Source of the DNA: Phycisphaerae bacterium | GTDB taxonomy: Bacteria > Planctomycetota > Phycisphaerae > UBA1845 > PWPN01 | Direction: 5' to 3' | Assembly: GCA_030372985.1 (NCBI GenBank) | Contig: JAUCQB010000039.1 | Span: 1-64,000 of the forward strand | DNA length: 64,000 nucleotides | Shown: piece by piece, positions 47,655 through 57,234 of the stretch | Position numbering within the stretch: the first letter of the stretch is position 1 | How the letters are laid out: every line of letters starts with the position of its first letter | Translations under genes and position numbers: made by a program | The notes under the pieces: model-generated | Database searches by the model: none | Told to the model about the DNA's origin: nothing | What the model saw: the letters and a program-made list of their open reading frames with translations, nothing else

Positions 47655-50600
47655 CTACTGATCGTCACAGGTCTTGGCTGCTGGAATACCCGCGCCGGTC
47701 GCGCAGATCTCGAACGCGTCGAGGTCGGGCGAGTCGATGCTGCCGCTCCCGTCGTGGTCCAGGCAGCCGCAACCGCCGGGGATTCCGCCTCCTGTTCCTG
47801 TGAAGCAGGCCTGGAGCTGGGCGAAGTCTGTCTGGTCCACGTCGCCGTCCGCGTCAGCATCGGCAAACGGGTTGGGGCAGTCCGTCGCCAGCGGGCAGTC
47901 GACACAGGCCTTGACGCTGTCGATCCAGCCTTGTCCGTTGCCATCGACGATGTTGTGGAACGCTGCAAACAGGAACGCACCGTTGTCGAACTCGTCGGTG
48001 ATAGCGGCGCCAGCGAGGCCTTCGCCCAGACTGTCGGCGTCCCATCCGCCAAGGACCTTCCCTGAGCCCGTGTCGAAGCTGATGCCCGGGCGTGAGGCCT
48101 CCGTGGGCCAGACGCTGTAGACGGCGCCGGCGTTCTGGGAGAAGCCGACCTTCCAACCATTCTGGTCGAGTTCGATGGTGACCACCAGCGGCTTGGCGGG
48201 CGTGATCGAATGCACGTTCGTCAGTTCGAAAACCACCGGCGTTTCGAGCCCGTTGGCGTCCTCGCCACTTGTAGCCTCCGGGTGGGTGGAGTTCACCACA
48301 CGAATGCTGCCCTTCACGGTGATGTTCTCGGTGGGTGAGTCGACGTAGCCGCTGTAGTACAGATTCACGTACAGACCGCCCTGCGTGTTCCGGTAGAGCT
48401 CGCTCCAATAGGTGTTCGCGGCATTTGCAGAGATGACGCCCAGTTCGTGAGAGCATTCCGCGTCATCGGCGTTGGGCCAGCCGGTGCTGCCGCCGGCGGC
48501 GGTCAGCTGGACATAGTTGATCACCCATTCGATACGGATGCCGTCGGCGTTCATGAACGGGAATTCACCCGCGGGCTTGGAGGAGATCCCGGTCCAGACG
48601 TACGGACCCGAGATGCCCAGGATCTTCAGAGAGCTGTCTGCCTCCGACGGAGCACCCTTGGCCTGGTACGGCACGTACCATCCGCCGCCGACACCGTTCA
48701 CGTTCGTGCCGACGGCGTTGTCGTCGAAATCGTCGTTTACATACATTCCGCCCACGATGACCAGGCTCGAATCGATCTGGATGCTGTCGCCGCCCAGCCA
48801 ACCGGAGGCGGCGTTCGGCGTGGCGGTCAGAATCGTTGTGCCGTAGCCTCCGCTGACGGGGGTCACGGTCAGCACCGCGCTGGTCAAGCCGTCGGGAATC
48901 GGATAAGCGGTACCAGGCGTTATGGCCACGACGCCGTAACCCGGTATGTCGACGGAGACTGTGACGATCGACGTGCTGAAGGAGAACGTGAGCTCAAGCC
49001 CGCTGGAACTCTGGCCGGAGGGCGCCGACAGCGTCACGTTCACCGGCGTCAGGTTCGTCGGGTCAACGAACTCAATTTCGTGAATATCGAACGTCATGGC
49101 CACCGAACCGTAGTGGGCGCCGATCCGTTCGGGCGACAGCGCCGTGTCGTAGATGGCCACTTCGTCGATCTTGCCCGGGAAGCCCCAGTCGCCCTGCGGG
49201 TCGATGGTGCCGATCTGGAAGTTGCCCAGGAAACCGGTGGGCGGCAGCAGTTGGAAGTCGGCCTGGTTGATGACTTGCACGCCGTTGACGTAATAGTCCA
49301 ACTTGCCTGCGTTGAACACCGACACCACGTGGAACCATTGTTCACCCTCCGGCAGACCGCCGGGGATGGACCCGTTCACGTACCACTCGGGGAGGTTCTC
49401 GACACCTATGGTCGCGTCGCTGGTCCGCATCTCCAGGGCGTAGTGGGGGTTATCATAATCGTCGGCGCTGGATACGATACCGGGCCGGTAATTGAAGAAC
49501 GGCCAACCGAAGTTGTCGCTTCGATATTTGATCCCCGCTGCCGGGGCGATCCAGGCCTCGATAGTCCCCACTCCCGTCCAGACTCCGGGCGATGTTTCCT
49601 CAACAAGTTTGAAGGCGTCCACAGCTCCCATGCTGACCATGCCACCGCTCTTGCCGCTGTTGTCCAGTGCCAAGGCCTGTCCTCCGCAAAAACCCGAAGT
49701 CCAGTCAATGGGCTCGACGAGCGTGCCGTTGTGGCCGTGGCCCGAGTTGTCGGTGACGGAGGTGGTGTCGCCCTCAAAGCTGTAGTAGCCGATCGGAGCG
49801 TCGGCCATGACCTGGGCGGCGTAAGCTGCCCTGCTGGGTAGCGGTGTCGTGGGCGGAGCGACGCCGACCGCGGCCAAGTAGTGCTGGGCAATCGCGCTGT
49901 CGCTCACCTGGCCGGCATAGACGGCCACCTCATCGATCAGGCCGACGAACCCACCGGCGCCGTTCGGCTCAGCCGCACCGATCTGGAACGTCGCATCCGT
50001 CTTCGCGCCAAGGAACCCCCAGAAATCGCCGAGCAGGATGCCGTTGACAAAGATCCGAGTGGTCGGGTAGCCGTAACCCTCGTAATCGGGAGTGAACACG
50101 AACGCGACGTGATACCACTGATCCGACCGGAAATCCCAATACTCCGGGTGATAGCCCATGATCCCGCCGTAGACGCCCCACCCGAGCCGCGTCTTCTCAA
50201 GGTGCATACTCCAGCGGCTGGAAGGGTTGGGATCGCCGCCCGACGTGACGTCGCGCACGGAGGCCAGCGCCGGATTGGAGCTTGGCGGTGTCACCGGATC
50301 CCAGCTTGGGCGAACCCACATCTCCACCGTGCCGGGTGTGGCCAACTCCGCTGACTGACCACCGAAGGCAAACTCGGCAACCGCGCCAAAAGTGACCCAG
50401 CCCGTCCCAGTGAGCGACAGAGCGTTGCCCGCCCCGCCGAAGCCTTCACCGTCTGCGGTGAAGGCCGCCGTCCCTTGCAGCGTGCCGGTGGGGTCCGGCA
50501 ACGCGGTCGTGTAAGTGTCTGACACGCTGGGCGCCGAGTCGTCGTCGAAGGTGAAGTAGCTGATGAGGTTCGTCTCGGCATTGACCGCGTCCTGATACTC

Positions 50601-50678
50601 GTTCAATCCGGCGAAGGCCGCCGGCAATCCCAGAATGGCCGTCAGCACGACCGTCGCGAGTAGACTTCTGCAAAGCAT
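47655..50678 (-). CDS. Exported LamG protein with dockerin-like tail
   Basis: A 1007-residue secreted protein. Signal peptide MLCRSLLATVVLTAILGLPAAFA. Two LamG/concanavalin-like domains follow, each opening with a YYSFEGD-type strand: residues about 30-255 (NLISYFTFDDDSAPS.., YHVAFVFTPDY..) and about 275-500 (PIGYYSFEGDTTSVTDNSGHG.., WFHVVSVFNAGKLDYYVNGV). Next is an Ig-like segment, a third jelly-roll-like region (DDFDDNAVGTNVNG.., WIDSVKACVDC), and a tail with two EF-hand-like repeats (ADADGDVDQTDFAQLQACFTG; DHDGSGSIDSPDLDAFEICA). The tail resembles type I dockerins, but no cohesin is seen. The ATG at 50678 has GGAGGG upstream. A glycan-binding surface role is likely; two 21-bp-spaced operator half-sites lie upstream. 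Confidence 0.85.
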   Translation of the reverse strand: MLCRSLLATVVLTAILGLPAAFAGLNEYQDAVNAETNLISYFTFDDDSAPSVSDTYTTALPDPTGTLQGTAAFTADGEGFGGAGNALSLTGTGWVTFGAVAEFAFGGQSAELATPGTVEMWVRPSWDPVTPPSSNPALASVRDVTSGGDPNPSSRWSMHLEKTRLGWGVYGGIMGYHPEYWDFRSDQWYHVAFVFTPDYEGYGYPTTRIFVNGILLGDFWGFLGAKTDATFQIGAAEPNGAGGFVGLIDEVAVYAGQVSDSAIAQHYLAAVGVAPPTTPLPSRAAYAAQVMADAPIGYYSFEGDTTSVTDNSGHGHNGTLVEPIDWTSGFCGGQALALDNSGKSGGMVSMGAVDAFKLVEETSPGVWTGVGTIEAWIAPAAGIKYRSDNFGWPFFNYRPGIVSSADDYDNPHYALEMRTSDATIGVENLPEWYVNGSIPGGLPEGEQWFHVVSVFNAGKLDYYVNGVQVINQADFQLLPPTGFLGNFQIGTIDPQGDWGFPGKIDEVAIYDTALSPERIGAHYGSVAMTFDIHEIEFVDPTNLTPVNVTLSAPSGQSSSGLELTFSFSTSIVTVSVDIPGYGVVAITPGTAYPIPDGLTSAVLTVTPVSGGYGTTILTATPNAASGWLGGDSIQIDSSLVIVGGMYVNDDFDDNAVGTNVNGVGGGWYVPYQAKGAPSEADSSLKILGISGPYVWTGISSKPAGEFPFMNADGIRIEWVINYVQLTAAGGSTGWPNADDAECSHELGVISANAANTYWSELYRNTQGGLYVNLYYSGYVDSPTENITVKGSIRVVNSTHPEATSGEDANGLETPVVFELTNVHSITPAKPLVVTIELDQNGWKVGFSQNAGAVYSVWPTEASRPGISFDTGSGKVLGGWDADSLGEGLAGAAITDEFDNGAFLFAAFHNIVDGNGQGWIDSVKACVDCPLATDCPNPFADADADGDVDQTDFAQLQACFTGTGGGIPGGCGCLDHDGSGSIDSPDLDAFEICATGAGIPAAKTCDDQ

Positions 50679-50978
50679 CACGGAATACCCTCCAGATAAG
50701 GGAAGCGGGGGAAACACCGCTTCGGACACCCCTGCTCGGTTCTTGTTATCGATCAAAACCCGCGGCACCGAGAGATGGAGCCAATCCGGCCTTGCCACTG
50801 GCCGGCGACGGTGACTCTCGCGTGGTTTTCGGACGCCCTTCTCGCGTTCCCTCCATCAACAGAGCGGGACTGCGGGTCTTATACCCTGTACTCTAACAAG
50901 CATGTGGGGAAAGTGATATGCCAGTTTGCGACAGTCCATTGCCTTTTTGCGTCATGGCGTTCAGCAGGGGGTGTGTGG
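50679..50978 (-). promoter_or_regulatory. LamG promoter with AraC-type direct-repeat operator
   Basis: Read on the minus strand, TGACGCAAAAAGGCA (50940-50954) and TGTCGCAAACTGGCA (50919-50933) share 12 of 15 bases and are spaced exactly 21 bp, two helical turns, as AraC-family proteins bind. TAGAGT (50890-50895) lies 35 bp past the second CGCAAA and could be the -10 box. The regulator gene ends 25 bp away. Nothing else is recognised in this 300-base gap. Confidence 0.7.
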
Positions 50979-52148
50979 CTACTCGCGGCGGTTCGACCGA
51001 TTGGCGGCCGTGCGGCGGAAGAGTGACGGCTGGTATCCGGTCACCTGCTTGAAGAGAACGGTCAGGCGCGCAGTGCTGCCGATGCCGCACTGCTGGGCGA
51101 TGACCGAGAGCTTCAGGTCCGTTTCGGCCAGGAGATGCTTGGCTTTCTCGATTCTCATCCTCCGGATTCTCTCCAGAATGGAGTCGCCGACAGCGGCCCG
51201 GAACCGCCGTTCCAGCGTGCGACGGCAGGTCCCGATTGCCTCGACGACCCCATCCACACTGATATTCTCCGCGAGGTGCTCGCGGATCCAGATAAGCGCG
51301 GCGGCCACGTCGGGGTCCTCCACCGCTGTGGTTTCGGTGGATTGCCGGGCAACCACATGGGTCGGTGGAATGCTGACGCGCAGTTGCCTGGGGGATTCGC
51401 CCGATAACAGCCGGTCCAGCAGTCCGGCCGCTTCATATCCGATCTGCACCCCGGGGTTATGCACGCTGGACAACGGCGGATGACACAGTCGGCATTCGAA
51501 CTCGTCGTCGTCGACGCCTATCACCGCAACCTCATCCGGGACGCGAAGGCCCAGTTGATGGCACGTGTCCACCAGGTCCCGGCCGGGCTTGTCATGAGAG
51601 GCCAGAACCCCGACAGGCTTGGGCAGCCTGAGCAGCCAGCTCTGGACCGACCGGCTGAGACCTTGCCAGCTTGCGTCCAGAACCGGGACAGGCCGGTATT
51701 CCGCGTGACAGACGAAGGGGGTGAATCCCGCCTGCGCCAGACGTTTGCTGAAGCCCGCGGCCCGCCCCATGGAACATCCTCCTCCGGCGCTTCCCAGAAA
51801 ACCGAAGCTACGGAACCCGCGGTCGAGCAGGTGTTCCGCTGCCAGGCGTCCGACTTCGAGGTGATCCACGTCCACCAGCGGCCCTTTCCAGGCGGTGATC
51901 ATGCTCGATGTGTTCACGGCCGGCACATCGCAGCGGGCGAGCCTCCGGGCAACCTCCTCGTCGAACAGGCTGCAGATCACACCGTCGGGTTTCCACATCC
52001 GCATGGGGCGAAGGGCCCGGATGTCTGCGCGGGCGTCATGAAAGACCCAACCTCGGGTGATGGCGTATTCGTGAACGCCCTGCAAAACCCGCCGGCAAAA
52101 ACCGATGTCCTGTCCGATCAACAATGCGACTCGACGAGCACGGGACAT
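50979..52148 (-). CDS. XylR-type AraC family transcriptional regulator
   Basis: A 389-residue activator. Residues about 1-265 form a periplasmic-binding-protein (LacI-like) sugar sensor: VALLIGQDIGFCRRVLQGVHEYA, SMITAWKGPLVDVDHLEVGRLAAEHLLDRGF, GVLASHDKPGRDLVDTCHQLG and PDEVAVIGVDDDEFECRLCHPPLSSV. Residues about 280-380 form the AraC double helix-turn-helix: WIREHLAENISVDGVVEAIGTCRRTLERRFRAAVG and LLAETDLKLSVIAQQCGIGSTARLTVLFKQVTGYQPSLFRR. This layout matches XylR of enteric bacteria. The ATG at 52148 is chosen (GGGGAAA upstream). It sits between two surface-protein operons, each with CGCAAA half-sites 21 bp apart, its probable targets. Confidence 0.92.
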   Translation of the reverse strand: MSRARRVALLIGQDIGFCRRVLQGVHEYAITRGWVFHDARADIRALRPMRMWKPDGVICSLFDEEVARRLARCDVPAVNTSSMITAWKGPLVDVDHLEVGRLAAEHLLDRGFRSFGFLGSAGGGCSMGRAAGFSKRLAQAGFTPFVCHAEYRPVPVLDASWQGLSRSVQSWLLRLPKPVGVLASHDKPGRDLVDTCHQLGLRVPDEVAVIGVDDDEFECRLCHPPLSSVHNPGVQIGYEAAGLLDRLLSGESPRQLRVSIPPTHVVARQSTETTAVEDPDVAAALIWIREHLAENISVDGVVEAIGTCRRTLERRFRAAVGDSILERIRRMRIEKAKHLLAETDLKLSVIAQQCGIGSTARLTVLFKQVTGYQPSLFRRTAANRSNRRE

Positions 52149-52773
52149 GGGTTGATTTCCCCGACACTCCATTCCGGCACCTTTCGCAGAAAAGAACAAC
52201 CGGGACGGCCGATGTCATGTGGCGCGAATGGAAGTGCTGCAATGCTATCTCCGCCATTATCCGTCTCGCGCAGAATGATGTCCAGCGCGGAATCGCCAGG
52301 TTTCACCAAATCCCTTGATGAGTCGATCTTGGCTCGAGCTCGGTGGGGGCAGGTGCGCTACCAGGGTGACCGAGCATACGGGGTGAATGACTACCGCGAT
52401 CGTCGCAGAAGCCTTTCACCCACAATGTCAGAAGATATCAGCCTTGATTCACCGCAGACCAAAGATGGGGCGATGCAGCAAGGCAAATAACCTGCAGTCA
52501 ACCGTGGTGCAGACTCGCGGCACGGATTCGCACTTGTCAGGGGTCTGCGACGGCCGCGAGAGTCTCCAGCGATGCCGGCGTCCATGCCGGGCAACAGGCG
52601 TCCGGCGCAAACCGACAAGGCTTTTGCGCAAAATGATATTCCCGCGCCGCCGATACTACGGTTATCATTCTATACAGGTGGCAGGCATGATGCAGCGATC
52701 GCCTCTGGTGCTGCCGTTCGGTCAGCGGGGGATCGTTTGTCGCATGCCAACGCAGTTTCGGAGATGTCAGAGG
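52149..52773 (+). promoter_or_regulatory. Regulatory region with second AraC-type operator
   Basis: A 625-base divergent gap. On the plus strand CGCAAA occurs at 52606 and 52627, exactly 21 bp apart, within 15-mers (52603-52617 and 52624-52638) that partly match the LamG-side half-sites. TATCAT (52663) lies 36 bp past the second CGCAAA and could be the -10 box. The promoter-proximal half-site also forms TTTTGCGCAAAA, and ATGATA/TATCAT make an inverted pair. No gene is supported in the rest. Confidence 0.6.
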
Positions 52774-53610
52774 ATGCCGTTTCCAAGAACGATGTCAGTG
52801 GACAGCTTGGTTTTACGGCGAGGGGCGAGGCCGGTTCGTCCGGGCGAGAACCGGCTCCGGCAGCCGGGTTTTACGCTGATCGAAGTACTCGTCGTGGTGG
52901 CGATCATCGCTCTGCTGATCGCGATCCTGCTCCCGTCGCTTTCCAAAGCTCGCGAACAGTCGCGGCGGGTGGTCTGCCAGAATAATCTGAGGCAGCTTCA
53001 GCATGCGTTTGTCTTCTATCTTTCAGATCACAAGAGCATATTCCCACCGCACCGCACGAAGGTCCGGGAAGGCACCAAGGGCCGGGATGACCTCGGAGAG
53101 TGGGCATGGTTCCAGCAACTGGAGCGATACACGAAGTCTCCTGAGATACCTCACTGTCCGACGCTGGCGAATCACGTACAGGAAGACTCGGGTATCGTCT
53201 GGTCATGGGGCTACAACCGGCTGGATATCGGCTACGGTTACAACGCGTGGTTCCTCGGGCTTTGGAATCATGCGACCAACGGCGGCTATGAAGAATATGC
53301 CGGTCTTCGGAGCCATCCGTGGTTTCCGGAGAGTCGCGTCAAGAGCCCGTCGCGCAATATTCTGCTGGCGGATGCCAACCCGAAAAATGACCGGTTGTTC
53401 GGCGGGCAGTTGTGGTGGCCCTTTGTCGACGGCGACACCGGTGGGACGGGTGAGGGCGTCAACGTCAGGAGGCACCAAAAAGGCGGCAACATCGTCTTCA
53501 ACGACGGCCACGCCGAGTTTCGCAGGGAGGGGACCATTAACCCTCCGGCGGGCTCGCCGAACAAATACCTGCAGTATTGGGACCCGCTTCTGCGGCGCGC
53601 GCAACCGTGA
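52774..53610 (+). CDS. Prepilin-like protein with N-terminal methylation motif
   Basis: A 278-residue protein of the large planctomycete type IV pilin-like group. The cleavage/methylation motif is [20 protein letters not shown], followed by the helix and [26 protein letters not shown], in which the VCQNNLRQ motif is typical. The C-terminal domain ends with the signature [20 protein letters not shown]. Such proteins may build pseudopili or surface layers; their real role is not known. The start is uncertain: the track frame goes back to 52387, and ATG 52774 (GGAG 10 bases upstream) is a compromise. The AraC-type operator lies about 150 bases upstream. Confidence 0.85.
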   Translation: MPFPRTMSVDSLVLRRGARPVRPGENRLRQPGFTLIEVLVVVAIIALLIAILLPSLSKAREQSRRVVCQNNLRQLQHAFVFYLSDHKSIFPPHRTKVREGTKGRDDLGEWAWFQQLERYTKSPEIPHCPTLANHVQEDSGIVWSWGYNRLDIGYGYNAWFLGLWNHATNGGYEEYAGLRSHPWFPESRVKSPSRNILLADANPKNDRLFGGQLWWPFVDGDTGGTGEGVNVRRHQKGGNIVFNDGHAEFRREGTINPPAGSPNKYLQYWDPLLRRAQP

Positions 53611-53856
53611 CGTGGGAACAACCGGGGTCCGGTTGACCGCAGGAGCCGGTTGAGACAAGGCGGCGTATCGAGAGGGGAGGTGAAAAGAAACTCACGGCGC
53701 AATCAGGTCCTGTAAGCTGTTGCCACTCCGTTCCTGCTTGCCTTGTGAGGGGATGCTTGAATAGGATTAGAAATGGAGGATCTGCGAGAGCAGCCGGCCG
53801 TTGTCGGCCGGCAGGTGTCACGCTTGGACTGAACTAACATGAATGGAGGAGAAAAC

Positions 53857-54699
53857 GTGAGAACTTCTATCTGGACTGTTTCAATTGTAGCGCTCCTTGT
53901 GGCGGCGGGCATCGCCAATGCTGCGAATGTCCCCGCGGGAGTGACCGGGCTGTGGCGGTTTCAAACCGAAGCGGACAAGCTGACGGCCACGATGGGCGTG
54001 GATCTCACCACCAGCAACGCCGGCAACAGCGCCTGGTTTTCAGGTCCCTGGACCGTCATCGAGCCCGAGCTGAGCGACGGCGGTGTCGTTCAGGAACGGA
54101 GTTGGGATTACCTGACGGTCAACCCCAGCTTCGTCGCCAACGGCGGCGGCAGCTATGTTAACCAGTACACGGTTGCCGTAGATTACGTGCAAACATCGGA
54201 CGGGGGGTGGTGGGAGGGTGAGCAATACAACAGCCTGTTCCAGACGTCATGGGATGGCAATGAAAATGACGGCGATCTGTTCATCAAGGGGCCGGATCGT
54301 GCCAACTCCGTCATCGGCACCGGTGACACTGGTTACTCGACACTGACCTATGGCGCGTCCAAGTGGCACAGAATCGTCTGGTCCGTTGACAACAGCAGCT
54401 TCTTCCGAGTCTATGTTGACGGCGTTCTGTTCCTCGACGCGCCAGGCCAGGGCGTTGATGGCAGGTTCTCGCTCTATCCGGACCGCTTCAATCTCTTCGC
54501 AGATAACAGCTGGGAAGATGCGTGGGGCTTGGTCGGCACGGTAGCGACGTGGAACCGCGCTCTGTCGAGTGAGGAAATCGCCCCCATGGGCGGATGGATC
54601 GACGGCGCTGCAACGCCGACAAAGCTGGTGATTCCGGAACCGGCGACGCTGGCCCTGCTGCTGAGCGGGCTCCCGCTGCTGCGACGTCGTCGGGCATGA
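53857..54699 (+). CDS. PEP-CTERM lectin-like (LamG) surface protein
   Basis: A 280-residue exported protein. Signal peptide MRTSIWTVSIVALLVAAGIANA, a LamG/concanavalin-like body (VTGLWRFQTEADKLTATMG.., SKWHRIVWSVDNSSFFRVYVDGVLFLD), and a C-terminal PEP-CTERM sorting signal: IPEPATLALLLSGLPLLRRRRA (Pro-Glu-Pro, helix, Arg cluster), recognised by exosortase. The GTG at 53857 is chosen because GGAGGA lies just before it. Much of the body matches the N-terminal domain of the next gene product, so they share a binding module. It ends 79 bases before a strong terminator. Confidence 0.88.
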   Translation: MRTSIWTVSIVALLVAAGIANAANVPAGVTGLWRFQTEADKLTATMGVDLTTSNAGNSAWFSGPWTVIEPELSDGGVVQERSWDYLTVNPSFVANGGGSYVNQYTVAVDYVQTSDGGWWEGEQYNSLFQTSWDGNENDGDLFIKGPDRANSVIGTGDTGYSTLTYGASKWHRIVWSVDNSSFFRVYVDGVLFLDAPGQGVDGRFSLYPDRFNLFADNSWEDAWGLVGTVATWNRALSSEEIAPMGGWIDGAATPTKLVIPEPATLALLLSGLPLLRRRRA

Positions 54700-54777
54700 A
54701 GCCGACACCGCTGTGTTTTCTGTCCAGGTTCGGCCGGCTTGGAGCGGCGCCTGGATCAGGACAAGGTTAGTTTATCC

Positions 54778-54822
54778 GTGCCGGGCGGGAGCGTTCGGCT
54801 GCCGCCCGGCACTTTGTTTGCG
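54778..54822 (+). terminator. Terminator after the PEP-CTERM gene
   Basis: A perfect 11-bp stem GTGCCGGGCGG / CCGCCCGGCAC with a 13-base loop followed by TTTGTTTGCG. It separates the PEP-CTERM gene from the phosphoesterase gene. Confidence 0.75.
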
Positions 54823-54858
54823 CCAAGTCTCGGCGTGTCCGCGCGGAGAGTGTTCCTC

Positions 54859-57219
54859 GTGCATCGTATCGGCCGCCTGACGAAACCCGTCCTGCGTGCT
54901 GCCTGCCTCTGTCTCATGTGGTCGGTCAGACCCGTGGCCGCGCAGAGCATCGGCCAGTGGGACTTCGACGCGGGCAACCTGTCGGCAACCAGCGGCGCGG
55001 TGATGGAATACTATGGCAGCACGACGGCCTCCCAGACCCAGTTCGGCACCACGACCTTCTTCGGCATTCCCAATATCGGCGGTTCGGTTGCGTCGGTGAT
55101 GAGGTTTCCCGCATGTCTGTCGAGCGAAGGCTATGTCGTGCACACCAACGCTCCGGGCAACGGCGGCGGCGCATACATCAATCAATACTCGCTGGTTCTG
55201 GACGTGCTGTACCCGACGGCCAGCACCAATTCCTGGCGGGCTATCTTCCAGACCTCGCGCACCAATGGCAACGACGCCGACTTCTTCGTGGGCAACGGCA
55301 CGACGACCCCGAGCGCGAACGGCATTGGAGTCGCCGGTCAATACCACGGCGTAATTCAGCCGAACACGTGGTATCGCGTGGCAGTCACGGTCGATCTCGC
55401 CACGCTGACCATGGCCAAGTACATCAACGGCTCGCCGGTTGGAACCCAGTTGCTGGCCGACTCCTTGGATGGCCGGTGGTCTCTCTACTCAACCAACACG
55501 GCCCCCGATTGGCTGCTCCTGTTTGCAGACGAGGACAATGACACGAAAGCCGGTTACGTCAACAGCGTGCAGTTCCGCGATTACGTCATGTCGGCCCTTG
55601 AGATCGCCGAACTCGGCGTCCCCAGTGCCAGCGGTATCCCCCTTCCGACGGCCCCGACCGACCTGCAACTGGTGGGCCCCAACGGCGGCGAGCACTGGCA
55701 GGCCGGCTCCACACAGACCGTCTCCTGGACCGTGACAGACCCGAGCGGCGTGGTCAACATCGAGCTGTACGACGGGGCCGCGCTGCGGGCCCGACTTGGG
55801 CGGGCGCCCATGGCCGACGGCCAGTTCATCTGGTCAATCTCGCCGTACCTGGGTGACTCCGCGGACTATCGCGTGAAGATCTCGGCAGCCGCGTTCCCTG
55901 AGGTCTCGGACACGTCCGACGCGTCCTTTGAGGTTTACGGAACAGTACCGGAACCAACGGTTATCACCACGTTGCCGATGCTGCAAGACGCACGCCCGGA
56001 CGCGATGAATCTCATCTGGGAAACAAGCGGCCATGGGACCCCCAATGGGGTCGATTTCGGCCTGAGCGATGTATCGGAGAACACGATCACCGACGTTATG
56101 ACCCAGCAGCTCGACGCCACTCACTTCATCCACACGGCCACGATTCAACCATTGCAGGTCGAGACGGTCTACAAGTACCGTGTGCGAAGCGGAGATACCA
56201 CTTCGGCAACGTATTCCTTTCGGACCGCCCCGCGGCCCGGCACCCCAATCAGGATAGTCTGGTTCGCCGACGAGCAGGGCTACACGATCTTCCGGCAGCA
56301 GGTTCCGCACATGGCCGCCCGCGATCCAGATCTCGTGCTGGTGGCCGGTGATCTGATGAACGACGGGACAAGTATCGCCCAGTGGCAGGATTACTGGTTC
56401 GGCCCGCTGGAGCTGGGCAATCTGGCCCAGACCACGCCTGTCCTGTTCTGCCGCGGCAATCACGACGGTGAAAGCGCCTTGGCCTACGCATACAGCGTGC
56501 TGCCGGGCAACGAGGCCTGGTTCGCCTTGACATATGGAAGCACCCGTTTCATCTTCCTCGATACGAACATTCAGACCGCCGAGCAGACTTCCTGGCTCGA
56601 AAATGAACTCGCCTCAACGGAGGCCCAACGCGCCTCATTCCGCGTGGTCAGCTTTCACAAGCCTCCCTACACCGACCTGTGGGATAGTCCTGGATACAGC
56701 GGTGAGGCCTTCGTTCGGGAGAACTGGGTGCCGCTGTTCCAACAGTACAAGGTTGACGTCGTCGTGAGCGGTCACACGCACGCCTACCTGCGCGGCCTGA
56801 GCGACAACGTGATGTACATGATCGTCGGCGGTGCCGGCAACACCATCGACACCTATACGAGCTACGTCTGGGGCTTCTTCACGGTCAAGCAGTCCATACA
56901 CCACTACGGTGTCATGGAGATTGACGGGTATTCCCTGGCCTGGAATGCCTACGACGTGAACGATGTGCTCTTTGATTCGTACGAACTGGTCAGCCGAACA
57001 CCGTTCTGCCCGGCCGACTTCGACGGCGACACGGACGTCGATCACGACGACTTTGCCCTCCTCCTGCCTTGCATGAGCGGGCCGGATGTCTCTGCCGCAC
57101 CGAGCTGCTCTCAGGAAGACATTGACGCGGACGGCGACGTGGACCAGACAGACTACGGTCTGTTTCAGCGGTGCTACAGCGGCTCGAATGAGGTTGCGCC
57201 TGCGAATTGCGCGCAGTGA
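54859..57219 (+). CDS. Exported lectin-metallophosphoesterase with dockerin-like tail
   Basis: A 786-residue secreted enzyme. Signal peptide (LTKPVLRAACLCLMWSVRPVAAQ), LamG-like domain (about 25-230) matching the preceding PEP-CTERM protein, a short Ig-like domain (LQLVGPNGGEHWQAGSTQTVSWTV), an Fn3-like domain typical of purple acid phosphatases (about 355-460), and a calcineurin-type metallophosphoesterase: RIVWFADEQG, LVLVAGDLMND, LFCRGNHDGE and DVVVSGHTHAYLRG. The first motif has D-E-Q where D-x-H is common. The tail has two dockerin-like EF-hands (FDGDTDVDHDDF, DADGDVDQTDY). The GTG at 54859 is chosen (GGAGAG upstream). It probably strips phosphate from an extracellular substrate. Confidence 0.9.
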   Translation: MHRIGRLTKPVLRAACLCLMWSVRPVAAQSIGQWDFDAGNLSATSGAVMEYYGSTTASQTQFGTTTFFGIPNIGGSVASVMRFPACLSSEGYVVHTNAPGNGGGAYINQYSLVLDVLYPTASTNSWRAIFQTSRTNGNDADFFVGNGTTTPSANGIGVAGQYHGVIQPNTWYRVAVTVDLATLTMAKYINGSPVGTQLLADSLDGRWSLYSTNTAPDWLLLFADEDNDTKAGYVNSVQFRDYVMSALEIAELGVPSASGIPLPTAPTDLQLVGPNGGEHWQAGSTQTVSWTVTDPSGVVNIELYDGAALRARLGRAPMADGQFIWSISPYLGDSADYRVKISAAAFPEVSDTSDASFEVYGTVPEPTVITTLPMLQDARPDAMNLIWETSGHGTPNGVDFGLSDVSENTITDVMTQQLDATHFIHTATIQPLQVETVYKYRVRSGDTTSATYSFRTAPRPGTPIRIVWFADEQGYTIFRQQVPHMAARDPDLVLVAGDLMNDGTSIAQWQDYWFGPLELGNLAQTTPVLFCRGNHDGESALAYAYSVLPGNEAWFALTYGSTRFIFLDTNIQTAEQTSWLENELASTEAQRASFRVVSFHKPPYTDLWDSPGYSGEAFVRENWVPLFQQYKVDVVVSGHTHAYLRGLSDNVMYMIVGGAGNTIDTYTSYVWGFFTVKQSIHHYGVMEIDGYSLAWNAYDVNDVLFDSYELVSRTPFCPADFDGDTDVDHDDFALLLPCMSGPDVSAAPSCSQEDIDADGDVDQTDYGLFQRCYSGSNEVAPANCAQ

Positions 57220-57234
57220 TCCGCGCCATCACGC

